Shown piece by piece: positions 42,313 to 51,859 of a stretch of 64,000 nt of DNA. The notes beneath the pieces were generated by a model. It ran no database searches. It worked only from the letters and a program-made list of their open reading frames with translations, and was not told the DNA's origin. The translations under genes were made by a program, and so were the position numbers. The DNA lies in assembly GCF_041530365.1 (NCBI RefSeq), contig NZ_CP168034.1:1674001-1738000 (forward strand). Reading direction: 5' to 3'. How positions within the stretch are numbered: the stretch's first letter is position 1; each line of letters opens with the position of its first letter. The stretch is from Capnocytophaga sp. ARDL2. GTDB lineage: Bacteria; Bacteroidota; Bacteroidia; Flavobacteriales; Flavobacteriaceae.

Positions 42313-44742
42313 ATGGAAAAACTCAAACCGTATTTTGCACATATTATTGCCTTTTTAGGTTTTATTTTGGTATCGTTGATTTATTTTTATCCTGTTTTGC
42401 AAGGGAAAGAAATTTTTCAAAACGATATCGTTCAATACATTGGAATGGCTCGTGAAACCAACGAACATCGTGAAGTATTTCAAGAGGAAAGTTATTGGAA
42501 CAACAGTGCTTTTGGTGGTATGCCTACTTATCAATTGGGGGCAAAATATCCGCACAATTACATCAAAAAAGTAGATAGTGTATTGCGATTTTTGCCACGC
42601 CCTGCCGATTATTTATTCTTGTATTTTATCGGATTTTATGTGTTGTTGTGCAGTTTGAGGGTAAAACCGTTGCAATCTTTTATCGGTGCTTTGCTCTTCG
42701 GATTTTCTACTTATTTGATTATCATCATCGGAGCCGGACACAACGCCAAAGCTCATGCAATTGCCTACATGCCTTTGTTGATTGCAGGAATTGTTTGGGT
42801 GTTTCAGCGAAATTTATGGTTGGGTGGAATCATTGCATTTTTCGGAGCATCCTTGGAAATTCAGGCAAATCACTTTCAAATGACCTATTATTTGTTGTTT
42901 CTTATTGCCATTCTCATCGGATTTTTCACTTTGAAAGCTATTAAAAATCAACAATTTGTGCCTTATATCAAAAGAATTGGTATTTTGTCAATCGCTGCAA
43001 TTTTGGCAGTGGGTGTCAATGCAACCAACTTGATGGCAACTAGCGAATATGCGAAATTTAGTACGCGTAGTACCAGTGAATTAACCCTAAATCCTGATGG
43101 TTCTCCAAAGGAAAATTCCAATGTAATGTCAAGGGAATACATTACAGAATATAGCTATGGAATTTTTGAAACATTGAATTTGGTTTCGTCCAAAGTTACA
43201 GGAGGAGCCAATCACGAAAACATCGGAACCAACTCCAATTCGTACAAATTTTTAGCACAATACGACCCAGAATTTGCAAAGGATTTTTCAGAAAATGCAG
43301 CAACCTATTGGGGAGCTCAACCTATCGTGGCGGCACCTGCGTATATCGGAGCGGTAGTGGTATTTTTAGCGATTTTAGGCTTATATATCGAAAAGCGAAG
43401 AATCAAATATGCCTTTTTAGCAGGGGCAGTAGTTTCCATTGTTTTATCATGGGGAAAGCACTTCTTTTTGACAGATTTATTGATTGATTATTTGCCAATG
43501 TACGACAAATTTCGAGCAATTGCATCGATTCAAGTGATTGCCGAATTGTGTATTCCTGTTTTAGCAGTTTTGGGGTTGAAAGCCTATTTTGAAAGCCATT
43601 CAGAAGAGCAAAAAGAAGCCTTGAAAAAAACAGCAATTTCTTTTGGAGGAATTTTTATCTTGTTGATTTTAGGATATGTTACTTCAAATTTTCAAAGTGC
43701 AAACGATGGATATTATGCCCAAATGTTAGGAGAAGACGGTTATCGTTTTGTCGAAAATTTGATAGCCGATAGAAAGTCAATGTATTTGAATGATTTATTA
43801 CGAACTTTCGTTTTCGTTGCTATTTCTGGAGGAATTTTATTTGTTGCAATCAAAAATGAAGGATTGAAAAAATACGGTGCAATTGTCTTAGGTTTACTGG
43901 CTGTCGTAGATTTGGTGATGATTGATAAACAATATGTAAACAATGAAAATTTTGTTGCGGTTCACATTATGAAAAATCCTTTCCAAAATGGATTTTCACC
44001 AGCTGATGAGATGCTCAAACAAGACACAACGCATTTTAGGGTATTTGATGCCAAAGGAATGTTCAACAGTGCTTCAGCTTCATATTTTTATCAAAATTTT
44101 GGAGGGTATCATGCCGCTAAGCCAAAGAAAGTTCAGGAATTGATGGATTATCAATTGCAAAATGATAATGCCGAAATCTTGAATATGTACAATGTAAAAT
44201 ACATTTTTGTTCCTCAAGAACAAGGTTTGTTGCCTATGCTAAATGAAGATGCCAATGGTAATGCGTGGTTTGTTTCGGAAGTAAAAACGGTAAACAATGC
44301 TGATGAACTAATGCAAAAAATGAAATCATTTGATTCGAAAAAAACAGCCTTAGTTGAAAAGAAATTTGCTAACGGTTTGAAAAATTCGTACGCAGTAGAT
44401 AGTTTAGCAAATATTCAAATGGTTAAAAATCTACCGAATGAATTGGTTTACAAAACACAAAATACCAACGACGGATTGGCAGTTTTTGCGGAAAATTATT
44501 ATCCAAAAGGTTGGCAAATCACAATTGATAATCAACCAGTAGAAATGTTGGAAGTAAACCACACCTTGAAAGCTTTGCCAATTCCAGCAGGAACTCACAC
44601 GGTTACATTCAAATTTGAACCCGAAGTAATTAAAACAGGAAGTACCATTGCATTGATATTTTCTATCGTATCTTTGTTGTTTGTAATTGGGTTATTGGCT
44701 TTAGGCTTTAGACCTACCAGATGTGTTGGGACAGCTAAATAA
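42313..44742 (+). CDS. YfhO-family large membrane protein
   Basis: An 810-residue protein with about 12-13 membrane segments and large extracytoplasmic loops, matching the YfhO family. Examples are YFAHIIAFLGFILVSLIYFYPVL at the start, the loop NDIVQYIGMARE with FGGMPTYQLGAKYPHN, several helices between residues 100 and 430, and a final helix (GSTIALIFSIVSLLFVIGLLALGF). Some Gram-positive homologues add sugars to cell-wall polymers, so a GT-C-type glycosyl or lipid-linked transfer is possible here; that is inference. The upstream 36 codons are AT-rich and lie over a TATCTTTT box, so the ATG at 42313 is preferred. Confidence 0.85.
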   Translation: MEKLKPYFAHIIAFLGFILVSLIYFYPVLQGKEIFQNDIVQYIGMARETNEHREVFQEESYWNNSAFGGMPTYQLGAKYPHNYIKKVDSVLRFLPRPADYLFLYFIGFYVLLCSLRVKPLQSFIGALLFGFSTYLIIIIGAGHNAKAHAIAYMPLLIAGIVWVFQRNLWLGGIIAFFGASLEIQANHFQMTYYLLFLIAILIGFFTLKAIKNQQFVPYIKRIGILSIAAILAVGVNATNLMATSEYAKFSTRSTSELTLNPDGSPKENSNVMSREYITEYSYGIFETLNLVSSKVTGGANHENIGTNSNSYKFLAQYDPEFAKDFSENAATYWGAQPIVAAPAYIGAVVVFLAILGLYIEKRRIKYAFLAGAVVSIVLSWGKHFFLTDLLIDYLPMYDKFRAIASIQVIAELCIPVLAVLGLKAYFESHSEEQKEALKKTAISFGGIFILLILGYVTSNFQSANDGYYAQMLGEDGYRFVENLIADRKSMYLNDLLRTFVFVAISGGILFVAIKNEGLKKYGAIVLGLLAVVDLVMIDKQYVNNENFVAVHIMKNPFQNGFSPADEMLKQDTTHFRVFDAKGMFNSASASYFYQNFGGYHAAKPKKVQELMDYQLQNDNAEILNMYNVKYIFVPQEQGLLPMLNEDANGNAWFVSEVKTVNNADELMQKMKSFDSKKTALVEKKFANGLKNSYAVDSLANIQMVKNLPNELVYKTQNTNDGLAVFAENYYPKGWQITIDNQPVEMLEVNHTLKALPIPAGTHTVTFKFEPEVIKTGSTIALIFSIVSLLFVIGLLALGFRPTRCVGTAK

Positions 44743-44777
44743 GACACCCAAACTGCTTAAATTAATAGAATTTGAAA

Positions 44778-45788
44778 ATGAAAAAAATCGCAATAGTAGC
44801 CGGAATGATGTTACCGCAATTGATGGTATCACAATCTATGGATAGGAATATTTATGATTTTCTAAATATTCCGGCAACACCGTATCAAAACGCATTGGGA
44901 GGCAACAATGTGACACACACAGGTTCCAATCCCAATCAAGTATTGTACAATCCTGCGTCTTTGTCAGACGATATGTCGGGAGTTTTGCAATTGAGTTATG
45001 GAAATTTGTACGGTGCTGTCAATATGGGGGCAGCATCGTATGCACATAATTTTGAAAGAGACCGCAATATACAGGTTGGGGTGATTTACCTCAATTATGG
45101 TTCGATGGATGGGTATAATGAACAAGGGCAAAAAACTCAGAGTTTTTCGGCATCAGATATAGCCTTGACTACAGGTTTTTCGTATAGAATTCAGGACAGT
45201 AATTTTTATGTAGGAGCCAATTTGAAAGGAATATCTTCAACGATCGAACAATACAATTCGTGGGCTGTAGCCGCTGATATCGGAGGTTTATATTTCAATC
45301 CAGATACAGGATGGAATGTAGGATTGACGTTTAGGAATATCGGATTTCAGTTGAAATCTTTTGAAAACGAAACTGAAAATATGCCATTTATTGTGATTGC
45401 AGGAATTTCAAAACAATTGGAAAATGTGCCTATCCGTTGGCATTTGACATTAGACAATTTGCAGAAATACAAAATAGGATTTCCCAATCCCAATCGTTCG
45501 AGTGTAGGTTTGGACGGAGTTGTAACTGAAGAAACGATACAGTGGCACGATCATTTATTGCGACATATAATAATTGGTGCAGAATTGTTTACAAATAAGA
45601 AATTTAATGCAAGGGTTTCTTACAATTTTAGACGAGGAGAAGAGATGAAAATTCTCGAGCAACGAAGCTTTGCAGGATTATCATTTGGATTTTCTTTAAA
45701 ATTGAAAAAAATGACATTTGACTATTCTCACGGAAGAGTTACCCGAGCAGGAAATTCAAATTTTGTAGGATTAACAATGAAATTATAA
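44778..45788 (+). CDS. porQ: type IX secretion system protein PorQ
   Basis: A 336-residue exported protein with a signal peptide (KKIAIVAGMMLPQLMVSQ) and a predicted outer-membrane beta-barrel. PorQ features are YDFLNIPATPYQNALGGNNVT, then LYNPASLSDDMSGVLQLSYGN, and the closing GLTMKL ending on an aliphatic residue, as barrels do. In Porphyromonas PorQ acts with PorZ and PorU in the attachment complex that anchors type IX cargo to A-LPS. Its stop overlaps the cmk start, the porQ-cmk arrangement seen in many Bacteroidota. Start placed at 44778, after a TTG that would add two residues. Confidence 0.9.
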   Translation: MKKIAIVAGMMLPQLMVSQSMDRNIYDFLNIPATPYQNALGGNNVTHTGSNPNQVLYNPASLSDDMSGVLQLSYGNLYGAVNMGAASYAHNFERDRNIQVGVIYLNYGSMDGYNEQGQKTQSFSASDIALTTGFSYRIQDSNFYVGANLKGISSTIEQYNSWAVAADIGGLYFNPDTGWNVGLTFRNIGFQLKSFENETENMPFIVIAGISKQLENVPIRWHLTLDNLQKYKIGFPNPNRSSVGLDGVVTEETIQWHDHLLRHIIIGAELFTNKKFNARVSYNFRRGEEMKILEQRSFAGLSFGFSLKLKKMTFDYSHGRVTRAGNSNFVGLTMKL

Positions 45789-46477
45789 TGAAAAAAATAA
45801 CGATTGCCATTGACGGATTTTCATCCACAGGAAAAAGTACGATAGCAAAACAATTGGCAAAAAAACTCAATTATAGTTATATAGACACAGGAGCAATGTA
45901 TCGAGCAGTTGCTTATTTTGCCTTGGAACATCAATTAATTTCGGAAAAATATTTTGATATAGAAGAAATAGTCAATCAGTTGAAAAACATTCAATTGCAT
46001 TTTGAATACAATGTTGAAAGTCAAGTGTCGGAAATTTATCTCAATGGAAAATGTATTGAAAATGAAATTCGCACGTTAAACGTTTCTAACTATGTAAGTA
46101 AAGTGGCTGAAATAGCCGAAGTACGCTCATTTTTAGTTGATCAACAAAAAGAAATGGGAAAAAACAAAGGAGTGATTTTGGATGGAAGAGATATAGGAAC
46201 AGTGGTTTTTCCCGATGCAGAGTTGAAACTGTTTATGACCGCTTTACCCGAAATCAGAGCTCAGAGACGCTATGAAGAATTGATAGCAAAAGGGGAGAAG
46301 GTGGAATATGAAGCCGTATTGAAAAATCTTACAGAAAGAGATTTAATCGATGCTATGAGAAAAGTTTCACCTTTGAAAAAAGCATTAGATGCGGTGGAAA
46401 TAGACAATTCGCATTTGACGATGGACGAACAATTAGAAAAAATTTATCAATTGTCAATAGAAAAAATAAAATTGTAA
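45788..46477 (+). CDS. cmk: (d)CMP kinase
   Basis: This enzyme phosphorylates CMP and dCMP. The 229-residue protein has the P-loop DGFSSTGKSTIAKQLA at residues 8-23, YIDTGAMYRAV (substrate site), VILDGRDIGTVVFPDAELKLFMTA and the lid region QRRYEELIAKGE, ending with LTMDEQ. All are cmk hallmarks, and the length is normal. It overlaps porQ by a few bases and is probably translated with it. Confidence 0.95.
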   Translation: MKKITIAIDGFSSTGKSTIAKQLAKKLNYSYIDTGAMYRAVAYFALEHQLISEKYFDIEEIVNQLKNIQLHFEYNVESQVSEIYLNGKCIENEIRTLNVSNYVSKVAEIAEVRSFLVDQQKEMGKNKGVILDGRDIGTVVFPDAELKLFMTALPEIRAQRRYEELIAKGEKVEYEAVLKNLTERDLIDAMRKVSPLKKALDAVEIDNSHLTMDEQLEKIYQLSIEKIKL

Positions 46478-46520
46478 AATAAATTTAGTATATTGCAAAG
46501 AATTAAAAATACAAAACAAT

Positions 46521-46877
46521 ATGAAAAAAATTATACTAACCGCATTATTAGGATGTACATCATTGGTAAATGCACAATCATTTGAAATACAATTTAAAAA
46601 TACCACAGAAGATGTACGAATGATTTGCATCGAAGGGTGTGATTTTGATGAAGTAATTATCAAAGCTTCAGATTTCACTTCACCGAGATTATTTAGTAAC
46701 AAAGGAGAGGTAGAAAATGGAGAAAATGCAAAATATTTATTCTCTATTGAAAAAACAGACGAAAATACATTTAAAGTAAGTGGAATAGAAAACACTCATT
46801 GGGAAGAACTACAATTCAAATTAAAAGGTTTTTGGAAAAATTTTATCATCAATCATAAAGGAATTTATAGTTTATAA
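46521..46877 (+). CDS. small secreted protein, unrecognised
   Basis: A 118-residue protein with a signal peptide (IILTALLGCTSLVNAQ). The mature 100 residues look like a single beta-sandwich with two cysteines close together (MICIEGCDFDE), probably a disulfide. I do not recognise the family. It lies 43 bases after cmk and 12 before the oxidoreductase gene; codon use matches the neighbours. Confidence 0.7.
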   Translation: MKKIILTALLGCTSLVNAQSFEIQFKNTTEDVRMICIEGCDFDEVIIKASDFTSPRLFSNKGEVENGENAKYLFSIEKTDENTFKVSGIENTHWEELQFKLKGFWKNFIINHKGIYSL

Positions 46878-46889
46878 TCTATTGAGCGT

Positions 46890-48092
46890 ATGAAATTTGG
46901 AATCATTAGAGAAGGGAAAAACCCACCTGATAAACGAGTGGTTTTTTCGCCCAAACAATTAGACAATTTTAGAAAACAATATCCACAAGCGAGTTTTAAA
47001 GTTCAGACTTCGCCTATTCGTGTATTTGAAGATGCAGAATACGAAAAATTGGGTTTTGAAGTAACGGAAGATTTATCTGATTGTGACGTATTGTTGGGAG
47101 TAAAAGAAGTACCAATTGCTGATTTAATACCTAATAAGACGTATTTATTTTTTTCTCATACCATCAAAAAACAACCGTATAATAAAAAGTTGTTGCAAAC
47201 TTGTTTAGAACGAAACATTCGATTGATAGACCATGAAACTTTGGTTGACGAAAAAGGAACGCGATTGATAGGGTTTGGTCGTTATGCTGGTATTGTTGGA
47301 GCGTATAACGGATTTAGGGCTTTTGGTATCAAGTACGAATTGTTTAACATAGCAAAGGCAGAAACTTTGAAGTCAAAAGCCGACTTGATTGAACGCTTGA
47401 GAAGACCGAATTTGTTGCCTCCTATCAAAGTAGTTTTGACAGGGACAGGAAAAGTGGGAATGGGAGCAAAAGAGGTGCTTGACGATATGAAAATGAGACA
47501 AGTATCGATTGAAGATTTCCTAACAAAAGAATACGACGAACCTGTATATGTGCAAATTGATGTAACGGATTACAACCGTAGAAAAGATGGAAAAGAAGGA
47601 AGTAGAGCTGATTTTAAAGCCAATCCATCTGAATATGAAAGTGATTTTGAAAAATTTGCCAATGTAGCTGACATTTTTATTGCAGGACATTTTTATAAGG
47701 AAGGTTCGCCAAATATATTGACACGAGAAATGCTCAATAATCCCTACAATCAAATCAAAGTGGTTGCGGATGTTTCTTGTGATATTGATGGACCTATTGC
47801 ATGTACATTGCGTCCGTCAACGATAGCTGAGCCAATTTACGGATATTATCCACGTGAGCATAAAGAAGTTGTTGTAGAACATCCGGCAGCTGTAGTAGTA
47901 ATGGCTGTGGACAATCTTCCTTGTGAGCTTCCTCGAGATGCAAGCGAGGGATTTGGTTTGGTATTTTTAGAAAAAATTATTCCTGCGTTTTTTAATGGAG
48001 ATAAAGATAACGTTTTGGAGAGAGCTACTATTTGTGAAAATGGTAAGTTGACTCCAAAATTTGAATACCTATCTGATTATGTAGCAATGTAG
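46890..48092 (+). CDS. alanine dehydrogenase/saccharopine dehydrogenase-like NAD(P)-dependent oxidoreductase
   Basis: A 400-residue cytosolic enzyme with an AlaDH/PNT N-terminal domain (KFGIIREGKNPPDKRVVFSP; CDVLLGVKEVPIADLIPNKTYLFFSHTIKKQPYN). A Rossmann domain with VVLTGTGKVGMGAKEVL follows, and VVADVSCDIDGPIACTLRPSTI closes the active site. Flavobacterial members are variously named alanine dehydrogenase or NAD(P)-dependent oxidoreductase, and the fold is shared with lysine-2-oxoglutarate reductase (Lys1). The substrate cannot be fixed from sequence. A clear terminator follows. Confidence 0.85.
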   Translation: MKFGIIREGKNPPDKRVVFSPKQLDNFRKQYPQASFKVQTSPIRVFEDAEYEKLGFEVTEDLSDCDVLLGVKEVPIADLIPNKTYLFFSHTIKKQPYNKKLLQTCLERNIRLIDHETLVDEKGTRLIGFGRYAGIVGAYNGFRAFGIKYELFNIAKAETLKSKADLIERLRRPNLLPPIKVVLTGTGKVGMGAKEVLDDMKMRQVSIEDFLTKEYDEPVYVQIDVTDYNRRKDGKEGSRADFKANPSEYESDFEKFANVADIFIAGHFYKEGSPNILTREMLNNPYNQIKVVADVSCDIDGPIACTLRPSTIAEPIYGYYPREHKEVVVEHPAAVVVMAVDNLPCELPRDASEGFGLVFLEKIIPAFFNGDKDNVLERATICENGKLTPKFEYLSDYVAM

Positions 48093-48127
48093 TTCATAAT
48101 TTATATATTTTTGCGTTAATAATGAAG

Positions 48128-48154
48128 AGAGACTGTCCGAAAAGGGCAGTCTCT
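48128..48154 (+). terminator. rho-independent terminator
   Basis: AGAGACTGTCC pairs with GGGCAGTCTCT (one G-T), with a 5-base loop, then TTTTTT. Confidence 0.88.
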
Positions 48155-48365
48155 TTTTTCTTTGAAAAAATAATCAATTGGCAACGATTTTTTGCGTGAG
48201 GGGGTGAGGTATTTGTTGGAGCTCTTTTACTACCGAGCGATAGCGAGGTTGCAAAAAGCGACTGACGAACATCCGACACGAAGCTTTTTTTTTCGATACA
48301 TCTTATAGCGATAGCGGAAAGTGTATCGTAAAAAATGCGAGTGGCATGCCCAAAAAATAAAAAAA
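48155..48365. other. GC-richer non-coding segment of unknown nature
   Basis: About 210 bases, richer in G and C than the surroundings, with GCGATAGCGAGG and GCGATAGCGGAA as related direct repeats and CGATACA (48294-48300) pairing with TGTATCG (48322-48328). No open frame fits. It may be an intergenic repeat element or a structured RNA. Confidence 0.4.
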
Positions 48366-48387
48366 GCGAATTACATAAGTAATCCGC
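48366..48387 (-). terminator. terminator of the hmu operon
   Basis: GCGAATTAC and GTAATCCGC, with one mismatch and a 4-base loop. On the minus strand a run of T's follows, directly after the hemin-degrading factor gene. Confidence 0.75.
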
Positions 48388-48405
48388 CTATGTGGGAAAA
48401 ACGAT

Positions 48406-49440
48406 TTATGAAATTTTTGCAATAATCTGTTTCCAACTTTCCAATTCTGGAAGACCTGGTTTGCGTTTTCCGAAAAATTGTACGATAATATCGCCCATTT
48501 CGTTATACACTTCTATTGCTGTAACCTCGCCATCTTCAGTTGGCTTGCGTACAATCCAAGTAGAAGCAATTGGGGTCATATCTAAATGCAAGTTGAAATC
48601 AGGATCCATTACATTGAACCAATTGTGATGCCATAGAGTTTTGTGAATTTCCCCTGTGTGAATCTGGATCATACCTCTGTTGCCAACAAATACCATAATC
48701 GGCGTTTGTGTAGCTGCAGCTTCTTCCAACATGGTTACGATACAATTTTTGTCTATCTGTTTTGCAAAATGCTCGGATGGAGCCAAACGCAATGCCTGGG
48801 TACGAGTTATCCCATATTTTCGCAACAATAAATAGAAATCGTGAGTATCTTTTAGCTCTTGCCATTCTTTCTGAAAACCAGCTACATCTATTTCATTATC
48901 AGGTTTTTCATCGAGATTTGGTACGATAGTTTCTACGCTTTCATCGGAGCTTTGATTTTCGGCTGAGTATTTTTTTACTAAAACTTCAAACTGTTCGTGA
49001 TTACTGTCAGGAGTAAGGTAAATTTTGTGAATTGCCTCTCCGTCTTTTCCAAAAAACTGAATACTTTTTGAAGTGCCACGAGCGTTTTCTTCTTCAACAG
49101 CAAAGGCTTTTGCCCAATGCGATGGAAAAATACGCAAATCTATGTCTTCGCCAACAAATATATGTGCATGAGGCGATTTGAAATCAGGATTTTGATACAC
49201 ACCTTTTCGTTCGTGTACACATTCTTCGTTGCGAGTTAGTGCCATCACTTTGCCCAACGATTCGATTTCTAACAATAATTCTTTAAAATTATTGGTCAAT
49301 CGAGTGACACCATTTCCGATGTTGGTAGCCAATAATTGCACTTCGCTAACTCCTAATGTTTGAGCAGCATTTCTAATTCTAAGATGAGGTTGTTCAGCTT
49401 TGAGAGCCTCCCATTTTTGTTTTAATTCGTTGGAATTCAT
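48406..49440 (-). CDS. hemin-degrading factor (HemS/HmuS family)
   Basis: A 344-residue cytosolic heme-binding protein with the duplicated HemS/HmuS domain. The first unit includes LRIRNAAQTLGVSEVQLLATNIG and the second LRKYGITRTQALRLAP. Motifs around NEECVHERKGVYQNP and GNRGMIQIHTGEI, with NWFNVMDPDFNLHLDMTPIASTWIV, are typical. Members take heme from the transporter and break it down or pass it on. It is the last gene of the minus-strand hmu operon, 30 bases after hmuV. Confidence 0.93.
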   Translation of the reverse strand: MNSNELKQKWEALKAEQPHLRIRNAAQTLGVSEVQLLATNIGNGVTRLTNNFKELLLEIESLGKVMALTRNEECVHERKGVYQNPDFKSPHAHIFVGEDIDLRIFPSHWAKAFAVEEENARGTSKSIQFFGKDGEAIHKIYLTPDSNHEQFEVLVKKYSAENQSSDESVETIVPNLDEKPDNEIDVAGFQKEWQELKDTHDFYLLLRKYGITRTQALRLAPSEHFAKQIDKNCIVTMLEEAAATQTPIMVFVGNRGMIQIHTGEIHKTLWHHNWFNVMDPDFNLHLDMTPIASTWIVRKPTEDGEVTAIEVYNEMGDIIVQFFGKRKPGLPELESWKQIIAKIS

Positions 49441-49470
49441 TGTATTTTTGTTTTTATATTTTTTAAAGAT

Positions 49471-50244
49471 TTACCCAAACACAATAATAGGTTGTTGAGT
49501 TTTTGGATGGTGAATAATATTACAAGGATATTTATACACTTTTGAAATTTTTTCTTGAGTCAGAACTTTTTCTGCAGTGTCAAAACTATCAATTTTTCCA
49601 TTATTTAGCAATATTAATCGGTCGGCAAATTGGGTTGCAATGTTCAAATCGTGCAAAACTACCAATGCTGTGTGATTTTTTCTTGTAAACTCTTTGATGA
49701 GTTGTAGCGTATTGAACTGATGCGTAATGTCGAGATTGTTCAAGGGTTCATCCAGCAAAAGTAATTTGTTTTCAACTTCGTTGTCGAGCTGAGCAAAAAC
49801 TCTCGCTAAGTGCAATCGTTGTTTTTCACCACCGGATAGCTGTTCGTATTCACGGTCGAGTAGGTGAGCGGTCTCTGTTTGATGCATCCAATAATCAACA
49901 ATTTGTAAATCTTTTTCATTTGGCAAATGATTGAAATAAGGATAACGTCCCATGAGTACAATCTCGTTGTTTTTTAGATTGATTTCAGAAGATTGATGTT
50001 GAGAAAATTTTCCCCTATGTAAAGGCATTTCTTTTTTTGAATATAGGGAAATGTTTTTGTTTTTAAAGGAATAATCCTCCCATTGAGCATCTATTTCCTG
50101 AGCCAAAGCACTGAGAAAAGTGGATTTTCCAGCACCATTAGGACCGATAATCGCTATGAGTTCGCCTGGTTGAATGTCAATTGAAAGCGAATCTAACAAA
50201 GATTTATTGTTTATTTTGAAATGTAAATTTATGATTTTTAGCAT
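49471..50244 (-). CDS. hmuV: heme ABC transporter ATP-binding protein
   Basis: A 257-residue ATPase. Walker A GPNGAGKSTFLSAL near residue 34, signature LSGGEKQRLHLARV, Walker B LLLLDEPLNNLDI and the switch His in VVLHDLN are complete. The closing region (VYKYPCNIIHHPKTQQPIIVFG) matches HmuV. It powers heme passage through HmuU. It is 15 bases after hmuU in the operon. Confidence 0.94.
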   Translation of the reverse strand: MLKIINLHFKINNKSLLDSLSIDIQPGELIAIIGPNGAGKSTFLSALAQEIDAQWEDYSFKNKNISLYSKKEMPLHRGKFSQHQSSEINLKNNEIVLMGRYPYFNHLPNEKDLQIVDYWMHQTETAHLLDREYEQLSGGEKQRLHLARVFAQLDNEVENKLLLLDEPLNNLDITHQFNTLQLIKEFTRKNHTALVVLHDLNIATQFADRLILLNNGKIDSFDTAEKVLTQEKISKVYKYPCNIIHHPKTQQPIIVFG

Positions 50245-50259
50245 AACTGATAGGGGGTA

Positions 50260-51282
50260 TTACATTTTTCTCTTATAATTTATCAGAATAGCGATAAAAA
50301 CGGGAGCTCCCATCAATGCGGTAAGGATTCCAACAGGCAATTCGGCAGGGAGTACGATGATACGACTGATAGTATCTGCCAAAAGCATAACTACTGCTCC
50401 TAAAAGCATTGAAAGTGGTAGTAAAATTTTGTAATCCGATCGAAAAATAAATCGCAAAATATACGGTACTACCAATCCAATAAAACCAATAGTACCATTA
50501 AATGCCACAATAGTTCCCACTATAAAAGCAACTGCAATGATGATGTGTTTTTTGGTTTTTTCAACATCAAATCCCAAATGAGATGCTTCCTTTTCCCCCA
50601 AAAGTAAAGCGTTGAGTGTCTTTCCTTTGTTTATTAAAAAAAGCGAACCGATGATTACCACAGTGGCTACAATTAGTACTTTCCACCAATTGGTTCCTGC
50701 CATACTTCCCAATGACCAAAAAGTAATATCTCGCAATTCGTCTTCGGTAGAAAGGTAGGTTAAAAAACCAGTAACAGCACCAGCCATAGCCGAAATCGCT
50801 ACTCCGGATAAGAGTAAAATGAGAATATGCGTTTTTCCTCTACTTGTTGCCATGCGATACACAAAAATCATAGTAAGTAATGCTCCAATAAATGCCATAA
50901 TACTCAACAGAGAATATTTGACAAAAGAGGGTAAAACTTTCATCATACTAGCCCCAGAAACAATGGTCAATGCCGCAAATAGAACTGCTCCAGAGGTGAT
51001 ACCAATCAAATCTGGAGTAGCCAATGGATTTTTAAACAATCCCTGCATACTCGTACCTGCGATTGCCAATCCTGCTCCTGTGCATATTGCCATCAATATT
51101 CTTGGAATACGCAATTCGATTAATACATACGAATCGGGCGTATGCTGACCAGTAGAAAAATAGTTTTTTACACTTTGAATCATTGATTGGTCAAAATCAT
51201 AAGCACCTAAGTATAACGAAGATGCAAATGCGATAATCAATAGTATGTAAAATACTATTTTATAGCTGTTTATTTTGTTCAT
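50260..51282 (-). CDS. hmuU: heme/iron ABC transporter permease (FecCD family)
   Basis: A 340-residue inner-membrane permease with about ten helices of the BtuC/FecCD type. Motifs are LRIPRILMAICTGAGLAIAGTSMQGLFKNPLATPDLIGITSGA, the helix motif FIGLVVPYILRF and the closing LPVGILTALMGAPVFIAIL. The start ATG shares its A with the stop codon (TAA) of a dead toxin gene, an odd junction left by the insertion of the toxin-antitoxin module. hmuT lies upstream of that module. Confidence 0.94.
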   Translation of the reverse strand: MNKINSYKIVFYILLIIAFASSLYLGAYDFDQSMIQSVKNYFSTGQHTPDSYVLIELRIPRILMAICTGAGLAIAGTSMQGLFKNPLATPDLIGITSGAVLFAALTIVSGASMMKVLPSFVKYSLLSIMAFIGALLTMIFVYRMATSRGKTHILILLLSGVAISAMAGAVTGFLTYLSTEDELRDITFWSLGSMAGTNWWKVLIVATVVIIGSLFLINKGKTLNALLLGEKEASHLGFDVEKTKKHIIIAVAFIVGTIVAFNGTIGFIGLVVPYILRFIFRSDYKILLPLSMLLGAVVMLLADTISRIIVLPAELPVGILTALMGAPVFIAILINYKRKM

Positions 51283-51579
51283 TATAAATCTTTTGGATTT
51301 TGTCTATTGTCCCAAAAACGAACGATTCTAATCGTATTATTTTCAGAATAAACATAGAAAAACAAACTAAATTTTTTTAATATCAAAGTTCTTCTAAGTT
51401 GTTGAAAATCTGTAATTGGATGGATTTCTGGAAAATGTGAAATAAAATACATTTCCTGATTCACGAGTTCTTGATTTTTTTTGTGAATAGGAATTATTAC
51501 CTGTATATTCTTTCCAGAATTGGAGAATGTCTTTAAATCTTGTATTGTTTGTTATGATCAAATTATTTCCATAATTCAT
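51282..51579 (-). pseudogene. RelE/ParE-type toxin, frameshifted
   Basis: The N-terminal half (MNYGNNLIITNNTRFKDILQFWKEYTGNNSYSQ) is in one frame. The C-terminal half (NQELVNQEMYFISHFPEIHPITDF, then LRRTLILKKFSLFFYVY and RIVRFWDNRQNPKDL) is in another. The break is at an A8 tract (T8 at 51475-51482 on the plus strand): one A fewer restores the frame. RFWDNRQNP is a hallmark of flavobacterial ParE/RelE toxins. The upstream antitoxin frame is also broken, so the pair is probably dead. Confidence 0.8.
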
Positions 51580-51787
51580 CAATTTCAGCCATTACCTATT
51601 GATGTGTATGAAATTTTCCGTTTTCGAAATTATCAAGTCCTTTTTGAAGTTTTATTTTTTCTTCTTGTGAAAGAAAAATTTGATTTGTAAAATCTTCAGA
51701 AACTTCAATACCAATATTTTCAAGGGTTTTCACAGCCATTTAATATTGTGTAAAACTGATTTTTCCTTTCAATGCAATAACATTCAT
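51563..51787 (-). pseudogene. antitoxin partner with two in-frame stops
   Basis: One frame of exactly 75 codons runs from ATG (51787) to TAA (51563-51565). It begins MNVIALKGKISFTQY and ends HTHQ-stop-VMAEIDELWK, interrupted by TAA at codon 16 (51740-51742) and TAG at codon 64 (51596-51598). The MNVIALKG start and the VMA.IDELWK end are typical of Bacteroidota RelE/ParE antitoxins. The end overlaps the toxin start by 17 bases, as in living modules. Confidence 0.8.
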
Positions 51788-51859
51788 AATCTTTTTTCTG
51801 TAAAGTTACAGATTTTTCAATTACTTCTATTTTTTCTATGTAGATAATTTTATAATATT

